Notes: generated from the letters alone by a model not told the origin. A DNA stretch of 64,000 bases from Blautia sp. BIOML-A1 (GCF_009883055.1 NZ_WWVR01000001.1:62001-126000), one strand, 5' to 3'. Positions 45,605-56,322 are shown, counted from the stretch's first letter. Numbers and translations: made by a program.

Positions 45605-46612
45605 ATGATTCGTCTTCAGGATATCGCAGAAATGGCAGGCGTCAGCCGCACCACCGTATCAAATGTGATAAACGGCAATACCAAGAGAGTTTCCCAGGAA
45701 ACGATTGATAAAATCACGGCAATCCTTAAAGAACAGAACTATGTTCCTCATATGGGATCCGTGATGCTATCCGGTCATGGCTCCAGAATCATAGGTGTAG
45801 TACTTGGATTTCATTATGCACATGGCATGCAGTCCCTTCAGGATCCGTTTGTGGGCGAACTCGTTGGAACCATTCAGATGGAAACTGAAGAAAAAGGTTA
45901 TTACGTTATGCTCATCGGCGGCGAAAATATCCAGAACGTAGTGGACATTGCTTCAAAATGGAATGTCGAGGGGCTGATCATCCTTGGATATAATGAAGAA
46001 CAGTATCGCAGACTTTCCCGGAAGCTGAATAAAAAGATGATTATGATCGATACTTACCCCGAAGGTGCCTATACCTTTCCAAATGTCGGTGTAGATGATT
46101 ACTCGGGAGGATATCAGATAGGAGAATATCTCTATTCCCGTGGATATGAGAAAGCTCTGTTTGTTGCGGAGACAGATAAAGATACTGATTACTATCGATG
46201 GATGGGATTCAAACAGGCGATGGAAAAGCGGGGAAAATTCTGCAGTCGTTCCCGATATATAGTTGTTCCGGGTGAAAAACATTTACGTCTCAGGAAATAC
46301 GGAGAACTTCTTCCGCGATTTCTTGAAGCCAGAGCACTGGCTTTTTCTTCAGATTATGATGCAATTGAGGCGATGAATTTCTTTTTTGATAAGGGAATCA
46401 GGATTCCGGATCAGATATCTATTACAGGTTATGATGACAGCATATATGCGAGCATGGTTCGCCCGAAACTGACAACTGTTCATCAGGATGTCCGACAAAA
46501 AGCACATGTGGCATTGAAATGTCTGATGAAACTGATCCAGGGAGAAAGGCTGGAAGAATTAAATATAAAAAGTCCGGTTTATCTGGTAAAGAGGGATTCT
46601 GTCAGGGAATGA
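45605..46612 (+). CDS. LacI-family repressor (maltose/isomaltose locus)
   Basis: The product is a 335-residue LacI/GalR regulator. The N-terminal helix-turn-helix is at residues 2-25 (MAGVSRTTVSNVINGN) and a periplasmic-binding-protein-like sugar domain follows. A 14-bp palindrome typical of LacI operators lies at 46710 before the downstream glucosidase genes, its probable target. A hairpin terminator overlaps its stop codon. Confidence 0.93.
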   Translation: MIRLQDIAEMAGVSRTTVSNVINGNTKRVSQETIDKITAILKEQNYVPHMGSVMLSGHGSRIIGVVLGFHYAHGMQSLQDPFVGELVGTIQMETEEKGYYVMLIGGENIQNVVDIASKWNVEGLIILGYNEEQYRRLSRKLNKKMIMIDTYPEGAYTFPNVGVDDYSGGYQIGEYLYSRGYEKALFVAETDKDTDYYRWMGFKQAMEKRGKFCSRSRYIVVPGEKHLRLRKYGELLPRFLEARALAFSSDYDAIEAMNFFFDKGIRIPDQISITGYDDSIYASMVRPKLTTVHQDVRQKAHVALKCLMKLIQGERLEELNIKSPVYLVKRDSVRE

Positions 46613-46630
46613 CAGGATCTTTCTTTTTTT
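46595..46630 (+). terminator. Terminator overlapping the lacI stop
   Basis: GATTCTGTCA pairs with TGACAGGATC around GGGAA, followed by a T-rich run. Confidence 0.75.
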
Positions 46631-46709
46631 CACTCATAGATAGAAAGTAAAGAGAAAAGCTTTGTGTAAAATGCATAAAAACGCCTCGCAAACTTTGGAT
46701 AAAATTTAA

Positions 46710-46723
46710 GTTTCTCGAGAAAC
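46710..46723. promoter_or_regulatory. LacI-type operator
   Basis: GTTTCTCGAGAAAC is a perfect palindrome with a central CG, the form bound by LacI/GalR proteins. It lies just upstream of the -35 of the next promoter. Confidence 0.7.
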
Positions 46724-46726
46724 CTG

Positions 46727-46756
46727 TTGATTTTCCAGTGATACAGGAGTTATGAT
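46727..46756 (+). promoter_or_regulatory. Promoter of the glucosidase operon
   Basis: TTGATT (46727-46732) and TATGAT (46751-46756) are 18 nt apart, directly after the LacI-type operator. Confidence 0.6.
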
Positions 46757-46797
46757 AAAGTCACCAAAAGGGAACAGGACAGACGTGTCCAGGGTAG

Positions 46798-46911
46798 TGT
46801 TTCAACCTGGCGTTCGCGTCTTACCTGCTGGTACTTATTCCTGTACTGCTTGTATATCTTTTCTGTCAGAAATGGATCATGAACGGTGTTGTTGCCGGAG
46901 CAGTCAAATGA
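46798..46911 (+). pseudogene. Remnant of a MalG-type sugar ABC permease
   Basis: Only the last 37 codons remain: a hydrophobic helix (LLVLIPVLLVYLFCQKW) followed by IMNGVVAGAVK and a stop. This is the characteristic end of carbohydrate ABC permeases of the MalG class. A stop at 46795 and unrelated sequence precede it, with no start codon or ribosome site. The binding protein and both permeases expected between LacI and the glucosidases have therefore been lost. Confidence 0.75.
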
Positions 46912-47014
46912 TGATGTAAGGAGTAAATGTTCAGAGTTACAGGATTTGTGCCACAGCGAAGTAATTCTAAAATATTGGTGAATAAAATCATAAGAAACAG
47001 GAGGCTCAAATAGC

Positions 47015-48682
47015 ATGGAGAAAAAATGGTGGAAAGAAAGCGTCGTATATCAAATATATCCGAAAAGTTTTAATGACAGCAATGGAGATGGCATTGGAGA
47101 TATCAGAGGAATCATACAGAAACTTGATTATCTGAAAGAACTTGGCGTAAATGTGCTGTGGATTTCTCCTATGCTTGAGTCTCCACAGGATGACAATGGT
47201 TACGATATTTCAGATTATCAGAAGATTTATAAAGACTACGGAACAATGGAGGATTACGAAGAACTGCTTGCCGAGGCACATAAACGTGGCATCAAGATCC
47301 TGATGGATCTCGTAGTCAACCACACTTCTGATGAACACAACTGGTTCATTGAGAGTCGCAAGTCCAAAGACAATCCGTACCGTGATTATTATATCTGGAA
47401 AGATCCTGTCAATGGAAAAGAACCAAACAACTGGGGCGGTGCATTTGGCGGTTCTGCATGGGAATATGATGCGCAGACCCAGATGTATTACCTGCATCTG
47501 TTCTCAAAGAAACAGCCGGATCTCAACTGGGAAAACGAGAAAGTACGTCAGGAAGTTTATGATATGATGACATTTTGGTGTGAAAAAGGAATCGATGGCT
47601 TCCGTATGGATGTTATCAGTATGATTTCCAAAGATCAGGCATTTCCGGACGGAGAAATGAACAATAGCCTCTATGGCGATTTTGGACCATATTGCGTACA
47701 TGGTCCGAGGGTTCATGAATTTCTTCAGGAAATGAACAGAGAAGTACTTTCCAGATATGATATCATGACAGTTGGTGAAACTTCAGGAGTTACTATCGAA
47801 GAGGCACAGAAATATGCGGGAGAAGCCGGAAAAGAACTGAATATGGTATTTCAGTTTGAGCATGTGGATAATGGAAGCGGTGATTACGGAAAGTGGACAA
47901 CTGAGAAATATGATTTCAAAGAGTTCAAGCGCATCATGATCAAATGGCAGGAAGAACTTCAGGGCAAAGCATGGAACAGCCTGTTTCTTGGAAATCATGA
48001 TCAGCCGAGAAGTGTCAGCCGATTTGGAAATGACAATCCGGCATACAGAGAGACTTCCGCAAAAATGCTGGCAACCTGTCTTCATATGATGCAGGGAACG
48101 CCGTATGTATATCAGGGTGAAGAGCTTGGTATGACAAATGTCTACTTCGATAAACTGGAAGACTATCGTGATATTGAGAGTATCAATTTCTTTACAGAAC
48201 TTACGGAATCAGGACTTATGACTCCGGAATACATGATGAAATGTCTGATGCTGAGAAGCCGTGACAATGCGAGAACCCCTATGCAGTGGGATGATTCAGA
48301 ACAGGCCGGATTTACAGATGGCGAGTCCTGGATCAAAGTGAACCCGAACTATAAAGAGATCAATGCGGCGCAGCAGCTCAAAGATCCGAACTCTATTTTC
48401 CATTACTATCAGAAACTGATCAGCCTGCGTAAAGAAAAAGACATCATCGTTTATGGTGAGTTTGAACCGCTCTACCGTGACGACGAGCAGATTTTTGTTT
48501 ACACAAGAAAACTGGATCAGGAAAAACTTCTGACAGTCTGCAATTTCAGTGAAAGAAATGCAGAGATGGAGATTCCGGAAGAATTCAAAGGTGCAGAATG
48601 CCTGATCACAAATCTTGACAGAACTGTATTTGAAGGTAAAATTGTTTTGAAACCATATGAGGCATTTGTATTATATAAATAA
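47015..48682 (+). CDS. malL: GH13 alpha-glucosidase (oligo-1,6-glucosidase type)
   Basis: The product is a 555-residue cytosolic GH13 enzyme cleaving isomaltose/maltose-type oligosaccharides. Conserved regions: DLVVNHTS, nucleophile Asp in GFRMDVI (near residue 199), acid/base Glu in TVGETSG (near 255) and transition-state Asp in LGNHDQPR. The VVNHT and GFRMDV patterns fit the oligo-1,6-glucosidase/sucrase-isomaltase-like subgroup. It lies downstream of the LacI operator and the malG remnant. AGGAGG lies before the ATG. Confidence 0.93.
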   Translation: MEKKWWKESVVYQIYPKSFNDSNGDGIGDIRGIIQKLDYLKELGVNVLWISPMLESPQDDNGYDISDYQKIYKDYGTMEDYEELLAEAHKRGIKILMDLVVNHTSDEHNWFIESRKSKDNPYRDYYIWKDPVNGKEPNNWGGAFGGSAWEYDAQTQMYYLHLFSKKQPDLNWENEKVRQEVYDMMTFWCEKGIDGFRMDVISMISKDQAFPDGEMNNSLYGDFGPYCVHGPRVHEFLQEMNREVLSRYDIMTVGETSGVTIEEAQKYAGEAGKELNMVFQFEHVDNGSGDYGKWTTEKYDFKEFKRIMIKWQEELQGKAWNSLFLGNHDQPRSVSRFGNDNPAYRETSAKMLATCLHMMQGTPYVYQGEELGMTNVYFDKLEDYRDIESINFFTELTESGLMTPEYMMKCLMLRSRDNARTPMQWDDSEQAGFTDGESWIKVNPNYKEINAAQQLKDPNSIFHYYQKLISLRKEKDIIVYGEFEPLYRDDEQIFVYTRKLDQEKLLTVCNFSERNAEMEIPEEFKGAECLITNLDRTVFEGKIVLKPYEAFVLYK

Positions 48683-48696
48683 GAGGTAACACAGAG

Positions 48697-50417
48697 ATGA
48701 TCAGAAAATACAGATATGGAACTCCGTTTGACACGGAGGCACTGACCGAAAAAATTGAAACAACTGAGGGCGTTTTTCCATATGGAGAAATCAGTCAGGA
48801 AGAGGGATTTGCTTTTACTTATATCATGGACGAAGATGATATCGTCTATGGCCTGGGTGAATCCAACCGCGGAATTAACAAAAGAGGCTACTGCTACATC
48901 AGCAACTGCACAGATGATCCGGAGCATACAGAGGACAAGCGTTCTCTGTACGGAGCTCACAACTTCATTATCGTGAGCGGCAAGACGACGTTTGGATTAT
49001 TTTTTGACTATCCGTCAAAACTGACCTTTGACATCGGATATACCAGAATGGATACCCTTAAAGTATCCTGCGAAAATGTAGATCTGGATATTTACGTGAT
49101 CGAGGGCGAAAATGCTTATGATATCGTAAAACAGTTTCGTCATGTGATCGGGCGCAGCTACATCCCGCCAAAGTTTGCTTTTGGTTTCGGACAGAGCCGC
49201 TGGGGTTACACCACAAAGGAAGATTTCCGCACTGTTGCAAAAGGATATCGCGAGAATCACATCCCGATCGATATGATCTACATGGATATTGATTATATGC
49301 AGTCTTTTAAGGATTTCACACTGAGCGAAGAAAACTTCCCGGATTTTCCGGAATTTGTACAGGAAATGAAGGACCAGGATCTTCGTCTGATTCCAATCAT
49401 CGATGCCGGAGTCAAGGTCGAACCGGGATACGATGTTTACGAGGAAGGCGTCAGAAACAACTATTTCTGCAAGAGAGAGGACGGAAGTGATTTCGTTGCA
49501 GCCGTGTGGCCGGGAGATACCCACTTCCCGGATATGCTGAATAAGGATGCCAGAAAGTGGTTCGGAGACAAATATCGTTTCCTTATTGAACAGGGAATTG
49601 AAGGCTTCTGGAACGATATGAACGAGCCGGCAATCTTTTATTCCTCTGAAGGACTTAAAGAAGCAAAAGAACTTGCCGGAGAGTTTGCAAAAGACACAGA
49701 AGGCAGGGTCCATCCGTGGGATATGCAGGCAAAGATGAAGGGCATTGCAAACAATCCGGAGGATTACAGAAGATTTTACCACAATGTGGATGGCAAAAAA
49801 ATCCGTCACGACAAAGTGCATAACCTTTTTGGCTACAACATGACAAGAGCAGCAGGGGAAGCCTTTGAGCGTATTGATCCGGAAAAACGTTTCCTGATGT
49901 TCTCCAGATCTTCCTATATCGGAATGCACCGTTACGGTGGAATCTGGACCGGTGACAATAAATCCTGGTGGTCACACATCCTTCTTAATCTGAAGATGAT
50001 GCCATCTCTGAATATGTGTGGATTCATGTACACAGGTGCCGACCTTGGCGGATTTGGCGCAGATACAACCAGAGATCTGGTGCTCCGTTTCCTTGCTTTG
50101 GGTGTATTCACCCCGTTAATGCGTAATCATGCGGCAGAAGGAACCAGAGAGCAGGAATGCTACCAGTTCGAAAACATCGAGGATTTCCGAAATGTCATTA
50201 ATACCAGATACCGTCTCGTACCGTATCTGTACAGCGAGTACATGAAAGCTGCACTGAACGATGACATGTACTTCAAACCGCTCGGCTTCGTTTATCCGGA
50301 TGACAAGATGGCGATTCGCGTAGAAGACCAGCTCATCCTCGGAAACGAGATCATGATCGCACCGGTCTACGAGCAGAATGCAAGAGGACGCTACGTTTAC
50401 CTGCCGGAAGAATGCCG
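48697..50417 (+). pseudogene. GH31 alpha-glucosidase, 5' part (split by group II intron)
   Basis: This is the first 573 codons of a GH31 enzyme that removes terminal alpha-glucosyl residues. The nucleophile region WNDMNEPA and the acid/base Asp in WTGDNKSWW are present. The frame runs into the intron at 50418 and stops at 50421. Joining to 53181 restores the frame exactly (CG plus G gives Arg), for a complete product of about 668 residues. The intron lies on the opposite strand, so splicing of this mRNA is not expected and the gene is probably broken. Confidence 0.9.
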
Positions 50418-50448
50418 ATAGGTCAGACCCTTGCGGGTCTTTCGCCCC

Positions 50449-50490
50449 GGCCCACACCGTGCAAGCAACTTTCATTGCACACGGCGTTCC
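50449..50490 (-). ncRNA. Group II intron domain V
   Basis: On the minus strand GCCGTGTGC and GCACGGTGT pair around a GAAA tetraloop with the two-base bulge typical of the catalytic domain V. A domain VI hairpin (AGACCC-gcaa-GGGTCT) with an unpaired A follows at 50415-50444. Confidence 0.8.
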
Positions 50491-50518
50491 ATGGGATAAG
50501 TCTTTATTGCTAATACAG

Positions 50519-52447
50519 TTACTTCAAAGTCTGGTTAATTGTTATAAGGTTAACTGCTTCCAATCCTGCTTTGGCTCTCCATTTGTTAAGCTTGGCAATC
50601 TTGGCAGGTGCCCTGCAATCGAATAAATCAATGAGGGACTTGATGATTTTCACGTCAGTAGAATAGATAAGGCGCTTTATATCCTTGTGAACGATTCTGA
50701 GGTTGGCATATTCATCCGTACCACCTTGGCTTGGTGGATTAAGATATATGCACTCCACATCCTCAAACGCAAGGGACACCTTTGAGAGTTCACACTTACC
50801 TTTAGATGCCACAAATCGTGACAGGCGGTTATCACAAAATTCGATACTATGTTTCGTATCGTTGTCTCTGCTTAACTTCAACAGCGTTTCTCCGTATTTA
50901 GATTTAGCAAGCATGCGGTGAATACGTTCACGTCCCTGTGGGGTGTAACGATTGGTGTCCACTTGGAAGAACATCGGATTCTGCGTTCTGCAGTAAGCTA
51001 CAGGAACAACAATCATTCCATTGATATATCTAACCTGCTTCGACTCCCCATACTTCTGATAGAAATATTCGTCCATTGCACCTTTCAATGTCGGTGGTCT
51101 TTCCTTGGAGAGGTCTGCACGACTGTTCAGTCTCGTCTTCATGGTTATATCAATCGACGGGAACAGTCTGTGAACATCCGCATTTATCATGGTAGCCATG
51201 TTATAGTACTGGTGCATACCAATAACTGCTTGGTTGTATCTGATGAGGTCATCGTGCTGTGATTGTTCACTCTCATGAGATTTACAGGCTTGAGCCATGG
51301 CATTTTTCAACTTCGCTTGTTGAGAATTGATGGCTTTGTCGGTCATATGAGACTTGATAGACCATTTCTTTCCCTTCTTGTAAAGCTTAAATTTTATGCC
51401 GAGGAAGTCGCTGTAGCCTTTGGTAAGATTCGTAATTCGTGACTTATCTGGAGAGGTTTCCAGCTTTAGTCTGTCCATCAGCCATTGCTCGACCGCATGC
51501 TTCAGCTTGACAGCGTCAGAATACGACTTGCAAAATATCTTGAAATCATCCGCATATCTCACTATGTGACACTCTTTCAAGCGGGACTGTCGCAACTTCT
51601 TGTACAGGTTTCCTTTATTCGGAGTGCCATTTTTGTTCATATAAATATCGCTTTTCAGAGGATGCTTTGCAGGCATTTCCTCCCATTGACTGGCTATCCA
51701 CCAGTCAAGCTCATTCAGAACAATATTTGCCAGTAATGGACTAAGTACACCACCCTGAGGCGTGCCTTTATCGGGTACCGTTCTAACCCCGTTTTCTTCA
51801 ATGGGGGCTTTCAGCATCTTTCCTATCAAGGAAATCAGCCTTTTATCCCGAATTCCCAACGTCCATATCTGTTTCAGTAGCTTCCCATGGTCAACGTTAT
51901 CAAAGAATCCCTTGATATCTACATCAACTACATAGTGGAATCCGTCCACCTGCGCCAGTTTGTAACACACGGCAACGGCATTCTTAGTGCTACGATTCGG
52001 TCTGAAACCATAGCTGTGCCGATAAAACTTGGCTTCGCATATAGGCTCCATAACCTGCAATACGCTTTGTTGTACAATCCTATCTATTACAGTAGGAATT
52101 CCTAATGGTCGCATTTTTCCATTCGGCTTTGGGATATACACCCTTCTGACCGCTTTGGGTTGATAGTTAAGGATTTTGTCCCTAACGCATCGAACCAATG
52201 CTTCCTCTGACATCTCAGCTAAGTCCTTAAAGGTCTTACCGTCGACACCGGGCGTGTTGCTTCCTTTGTTTGATTTGAGATTACGATATGCCATTTTGAT
52301 ATTGGCATCTGAACCGATAATACTTATCAGATCCGTGAAAATCTTTTTGTTCGCACTATCCGCATATAATGCATCCTGTACTTCGACCATGCCGTAATAC
52401 TCAGCATGACGGATAGCACTTTTCTTTAACAATTCCTTTCTTTGCAT
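50519..52447 (-). CDS. ltrA: Group II intron reverse transcriptase/maturase, HNH-degenerate
   Basis: The product has 642 residues. Reverse transcriptase blocks run from about residues 60 to 360 (PKPNGKMRPLGIPTV, GFRPNRSTKNA, VDIKGFFDNVDH, QGGVLSPLLANI, catalytic RYADDF), followed by a maturase domain. The C-terminal endonuclease keeps GKCELS and QGGTDEYANLRIVHKD but reads ECIYLNPP where active HNH copies have CHH, and the later VHRLIHA is IKRLIYS. All expected His residues are gone. The ATG at 52447 follows GAGGTGA. Confidence 0.9.
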   Translation of the reverse strand: MQRKELLKKSAIRHAEYYGMVEVQDALYADSANKKIFTDLISIIGSDANIKMAYRNLKSNKGSNTPGVDGKTFKDLAEMSEEALVRCVRDKILNYQPKAVRRVYIPKPNGKMRPLGIPTVIDRIVQQSVLQVMEPICEAKFYRHSYGFRPNRSTKNAVAVCYKLAQVDGFHYVVDVDIKGFFDNVDHGKLLKQIWTLGIRDKRLISLIGKMLKAPIEENGVRTVPDKGTPQGGVLSPLLANIVLNELDWWIASQWEEMPAKHPLKSDIYMNKNGTPNKGNLYKKLRQSRLKECHIVRYADDFKIFCKSYSDAVKLKHAVEQWLMDRLKLETSPDKSRITNLTKGYSDFLGIKFKLYKKGKKWSIKSHMTDKAINSQQAKLKNAMAQACKSHESEQSQHDDLIRYNQAVIGMHQYYNMATMINADVHRLFPSIDITMKTRLNSRADLSKERPPTLKGAMDEYFYQKYGESKQVRYINGMIVVPVAYCRTQNPMFFQVDTNRYTPQGRERIHRMLAKSKYGETLLKLSRDNDTKHSIEFCDNRLSRFVASKGKCELSKVSLAFEDVECIYLNPPSQGGTDEYANLRIVHKDIKRLIYSTDVKIIKSLIDLFDCRAPAKIAKLNKWRAKAGLEAVNLITINQTLK

Positions 52448-53180
52448 AGTCAACATCACCTCACTCTCGCAAGACTTGTTTCTCTTAGTCATACTCGAAC
52501 CTATGAATATTAACTGCATTACTTTATTAAACTTGTTTTGTCGACTGGCAGACAGACCAGTCGTCCCACTAGAGGCTATTGCTCCACTCCCATTACAGGA
52601 GCTTCATCGCTCGTGCCTCCGCTCTCACAACGATAAAGGTAAGTTATACAGTGTGCTTTCCTTACCAACAGGTCATAGCATGTGCAACTGCTCACTGTTC
52701 GTTGCTTTCGACGTTCCAATATGGTGCAATATACTGTACTTAGGTGCCTCCTTTGAGCCTGCTAATTTCCATTGCCTGTAACAATGCTCCGACTTTCACT
52801 TCCACCCAGTTACTTTTCGGTAATCAGCGCCAAACCGTTGGCATGCGCTTTTCAACGCATTCGAATTTTAGACTCTTTAAATCGTCAGTTCGTCCCCACT
52901 TCCGTGGATACTCACCATATACAGCTTCACTACATAATCACAGGCAACCCACACCTCTGTGAATCTTTCCTCAGCCTTACCTGTTAGGACCTGCTTTTTG
53001 CTCTTCACCCTAACTTTTGACAACCCGATAGCTTTTGCACAACTATCACGCTGTAGGGAGTTTACGTGTGTCCCTTCAGGGCGTTACCCCTTCATTTGAA
53101 CAACACCATATCAGTTGTATCAGTAGCTTTTTCTTTTTACGGACGGCTACTGACCCCGCTGTCTATTCAACAAGCGGAAC

Positions 53181-53466
53181 GTCTCGTCCAATGAAATTCA
53201 TCAAGTTCCTGCCAGACGGAACCATTTCCGAAGAAATCCTCGCAAAAGGAGTTCACTATGTAGACGTGGCACTCAACGAAGTACCGCTCTTCATCCGAAG
53301 TGGCAAATGCATCCCAATCGCAGAAGTGGCAGAGTGCGTGAAGGATATTGATACAGAGCACCTTAAGATGCTTGGATACGAAGGCAGCAGCTATACTCTG
53401 TATGAAGATGACGGAATCCATAAGGATTATGACAAGGAAGAGAATTACAGGATTCTGACGAAATAA
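53181..53466 (+). pseudogene. GH31 alpha-glucosidase, 3' part
   Basis: The last 95 codons of the GH31 gene resume after the intron with SRPMKFIKFLPDG and run through the C-terminal beta domain (VPLFIRSGKCIPIAE, YTLYEDDGIHKDY). An ATG at 53191 exists but has no ribosome site, so independent translation is unlikely. Confidence 0.9.
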
Positions 53467-53501
53467 GGTAATAGTTAATGTGAATATGCGTAGATGAAAG
53501 T

Positions 53502-53540
53502 AGGGCTGACAGTCTGTTAGGGATTGTCGGCTCTGTTTTT
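53502..53540 (+). terminator. Terminator of the glucosidase operon
   Basis: AGGGCTGACA pairs with TGTCGGCTCT and is followed by TTTTT. Confidence 0.8.
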
Positions 53541-53565
53541 GTGTTCACAAAATATTCACAAATAA

Positions 53566-53592
53566 TTAGCACTCACCTCTTTACAGTGCTAA
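53566..53592. promoter_or_regulatory. CIRCE (HrcA) operator of clpB
   Basis: TTAGCACTC - 9 nt - CAGTGCTAA matches the CIRCE consensus with one mismatch in the right arm. It overlaps the -35 of the clpB promoter, so HrcA repression released by heat is expected. No hrcA gene is in the window. Confidence 0.92.
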
Positions 53593-53608
53593 CAATATGT
53601 GTTATAGT
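53580..53608 (+). promoter_or_regulatory. Promoter of clpB
   Basis: TTTACA (53580-53585) and TATAGT (53603-53608) are 17 nt apart, overlapping CIRCE. Confidence 0.75.
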
Positions 53609-53688
53609 ACAAGCATAACAAAGATAACCCAAAGGGTACGGAAAGAAATTTCGGTATCCTTTTCCTACGATATAGAGGAGGAGAGCCT

Positions 53689-56271
53689 ATGAATATCAGT
53701 AAATTTACTCAGAAATCTGTACAGGCTGTTCAGGACCTTGAGAAGGTTGCTTATGAGTATGGCAACCAGGAAGTAGAGCAGGAGCATCTTTTGTATGCAC
53801 TGTTAACACAGGAGGACAGCCTGATTCTCAAACTGATTGAGAAGATGGATATCAATAAAGAATATTTTATCAACGTAGTAAAGAAAGCATTGGATGCTAA
53901 GGTAAAAGTATCCGGCGGTGATCTGAGATTTGGACAGTATCTGAACAAATCTCTTGTAAATGCAGAGAACGAAGCGAAGGCAATGGGAGATGAATATGTT
54001 TCTGTTGAGCATCTGTTTCTGTCTCTTCTGACACAGCCGAGTCCGAGTATGAAGAAGATCTTTAATGAATTCGGTATCACCAGAGAAAGATTTCTTCAGG
54101 CACTTTCTACCGTGAGAGGCAACCAGAGAGTTGTCAGCGACAACCCGGAAGCAACTTACGATACCCTGAACAAATACGGTGAAGATCTTGTCGAGAAGGC
54201 GAGAAACCAGAAACTGGATCCGGTCATCGGACGAGATGCGGAGATTCGCAATATCATCCGTATCCTTTCTCGTAAGACCAAGAATAACCCGGTGCTGATC
54301 GGTGAACCTGGTGTTGGTAAGACAGCAGCCATCGAAGGACTGGCACAGCGAATCGTTGCCGGCGATGTTCCGGAAGGCCTTAAGAATAAGAAAATTTTTG
54401 CGTTGGATATGGGAGCACTGGTTGCAGGTGCCAAGTATCGTGGTGAATTTGAGGAACGTCTCAAAGCAGTCCTCGAAGAAGTGAAGAAAAGTGAAGGAGA
54501 GATTATCCTCTTCATCGATGAGCTTCACCTGATCGTCGGAGCCGGTAAGACAGACGGTGCGATGGATGCAGGTAATATGCTGAAACCTATGCTTGCCAGA
54601 GGTGAACTGCATTGTATTGGTGCAACCACACTGGACGAGTACCGGCAGTACATCGAGAAAGATGCCGCACTGGCACGTCGTTTCCAGCCGGTTATGGTCG
54701 ATGAGCCAACGGTAGAAGATACGATTTCCATCCTTCGTGGACTGAAGGAAAGATATGAAGTCTTCCATGGTGTCAAGATTACAGACAGCGCACTGGTAGC
54801 AGCAGCTACACTTTCACACAGATATATCACAGACAGGTTCCTGCCGGATAAGGCAATCGACCTGGTAGATGAGGCTTGTGCCCTGATCAAGACCGAACTG
54901 GATTCCATGCCGACAGAACTGGATGAGCAGAGACGTAAGATCATGCAGCTTGAGATTGAGGAATCTGCTCTTAAGAAAGAAACAGACAATCTGAGCAAGG
55001 AGCGTCTTGCAGATCTGCAGAAAGAGCTTGCAGAGATGCGTGATACCTTTAATACTCAGAAAGCACAGTGGGACAATGAGAAACATTCCGTAGAGAAACT
55101 CCAGAAATTACGTGAGCAGATCGAGGATATCAATAAACAGATCCAGAAAGCAAAACAGAATTACGATCTGGAAAAAGCAGCTGAGCTGCAGTATGGTGAA
55201 CTGCCGAAACTCCAGAAACAGCTGGAGATAGAGGAAAGACAGGTCAAAGAAAGTGACCGCAGTCTGGTACATGAAGCTGTCACAGATGATGAGATTGCAA
55301 GGATTATCTCCCGTTGGACAGGTATTCCGGTAACGAAACTGACTGAAGGTGAGAGAACGAAACTTCTTGGTCTGGAGGATGAACTGCATAAACGTGTGAT
55401 CGGACAGGATGAAGGTGTACGTCTTGTTACAGATGCAATCCTTCGTTCCAAAGCAGGAATCAAAGACCCGTCCAAACCGATTGGATCTTTCCTGTTCCTT
55501 GGACCTACCGGTGTTGGTAAGACAGAACTTGCCAAGACACTGGCAGCAACTCTGTTTGATGATGAGCAGAATATGGTACGAATCGATATGAGTGAGTACA
55601 TGGAGAAATATTCTGTATCTCGTCTGATCGGAGCGCCTCCGGGATATGTAGGATACGAAGAAGGCGGTCAGCTTACAGAGGCTGTTCGTCGTAAACCATA
55701 CAGCGTTGTTCTGTTTGATGAGATTGAGAAGGCGCATCCGGATGTATTTAATGTACTTCTTCAGGTGTTGGATGACGGACGTATCACAGATTCTCAGGGC
55801 AGAACGGTAGACTTCAAGAACACGATTCTGATCATGACTTCCAATATTGGTTCGCCATATCTTCTTGATGGTATTGATGAGAAGGGTGAGATCAAACCGG
55901 AGGCTCAGGAGCAGGTTATGAATGACCTGCGTGGACATTTCCGTCCGGAGTTTCTGAACCGTCTGGATGAAATTATTATGTTCAAACCATTGACAAAAGA
56001 GAACATTGGTGGCATAGTCGACCTTATGGTCAAAGAACTCAGCGACCGTCTGGCAGATCAGGAGCTTTCCCTGGAACTGACTGATGCGGCAAGAACTCAG
56101 GTAATTGAAAATGGATATGATCCGGTATATGGAGCACGTCCGCTGAAACGTTATCTGCAGAACTATGTGGAAACACTTGCAGCCAAGAAGATTCTTTCCG
56201 GTGATGTACATCAGGGCGATACGCTTGTGCTGGATGTCAAAGACGGTGAGTTTGTGATCAATACAAAATAG
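53689..56271 (+). CDS. clpB: Disaggregating chaperone ClpB
   Basis: The product is an 860-residue AAA+ disaggregase acting with DnaK. It has an N-terminal Clp repeat domain, a first ATPase (Walker [10 protein letters not shown] near residue 205), a long coiled-coil middle domain (about 400-520), and a second ATPase (GPTGVGKTE near 605, Walker [14 protein letters not shown]). There is no ClpP-binding IGF/IGL loop, consistent with ClpB rather than ClpC. GGAGGAG precedes the ATG. Confidence 0.97.
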   Translation: MNISKFTQKSVQAVQDLEKVAYEYGNQEVEQEHLLYALLTQEDSLILKLIEKMDINKEYFINVVKKALDAKVKVSGGDLRFGQYLNKSLVNAENEAKAMGDEYVSVEHLFLSLLTQPSPSMKKIFNEFGITRERFLQALSTVRGNQRVVSDNPEATYDTLNKYGEDLVEKARNQKLDPVIGRDAEIRNIIRILSRKTKNNPVLIGEPGVGKTAAIEGLAQRIVAGDVPEGLKNKKIFALDMGALVAGAKYRGEFEERLKAVLEEVKKSEGEIILFIDELHLIVGAGKTDGAMDAGNMLKPMLARGELHCIGATTLDEYRQYIEKDAALARRFQPVMVDEPTVEDTISILRGLKERYEVFHGVKITDSALVAAATLSHRYITDRFLPDKAIDLVDEACALIKTELDSMPTELDEQRRKIMQLEIEESALKKETDNLSKERLADLQKELAEMRDTFNTQKAQWDNEKHSVEKLQKLREQIEDINKQIQKAKQNYDLEKAAELQYGELPKLQKQLEIEERQVKESDRSLVHEAVTDDEIARIISRWTGIPVTKLTEGERTKLLGLEDELHKRVIGQDEGVRLVTDAILRSKAGIKDPSKPIGSFLFLGPTGVGKTELAKTLAATLFDDEQNMVRIDMSEYMEKYSVSRLIGAPPGYVGYEEGGQLTEAVRRKPYSVVLFDEIEKAHPDVFNVLLQVLDDGRITDSQGRTVDFKNTILIMTSNIGSPYLLDGIDEKGEIKPEAQEQVMNDLRGHFRPEFLNRLDEIIMFKPLTKENIGGIVDLMVKELSDRLADQELSLELTDAARTQVIENGYDPVYGARPLKRYLQNYVETLAAKKILSGDVHQGDTLVLDVKDGEFVINTK

Positions 56272-56322
56272 ATGTGACTGTGGATGTAACTGACAGTCAC
56301 AGGAAAATTGCAGGAGGCAGCT

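Larger units (their letters stand above)
50418..53180 (-). mobile_element. Group II intron, antisense in the GH31 gene
   Basis: A 2763-base element runs on the minus strand from GTTCCGCTTG (53180) to CCTAT (50418). Its ends are set by exact restoration of the GH31 frame and the terminal AT. About 700 bases of structured 5' RNA precede the maturase gene, and domains V and VI follow it. The start departs from the usual GTGYG. No target-site duplication is seen, as expected for retrohoming. Confidence 0.85.

Noticed and set aside
52476..53160. Plus-strand frames of 70-100 codons right of the maturase
   Set aside because: They lie in the structured 5' RNA of the group II intron on the other strand.
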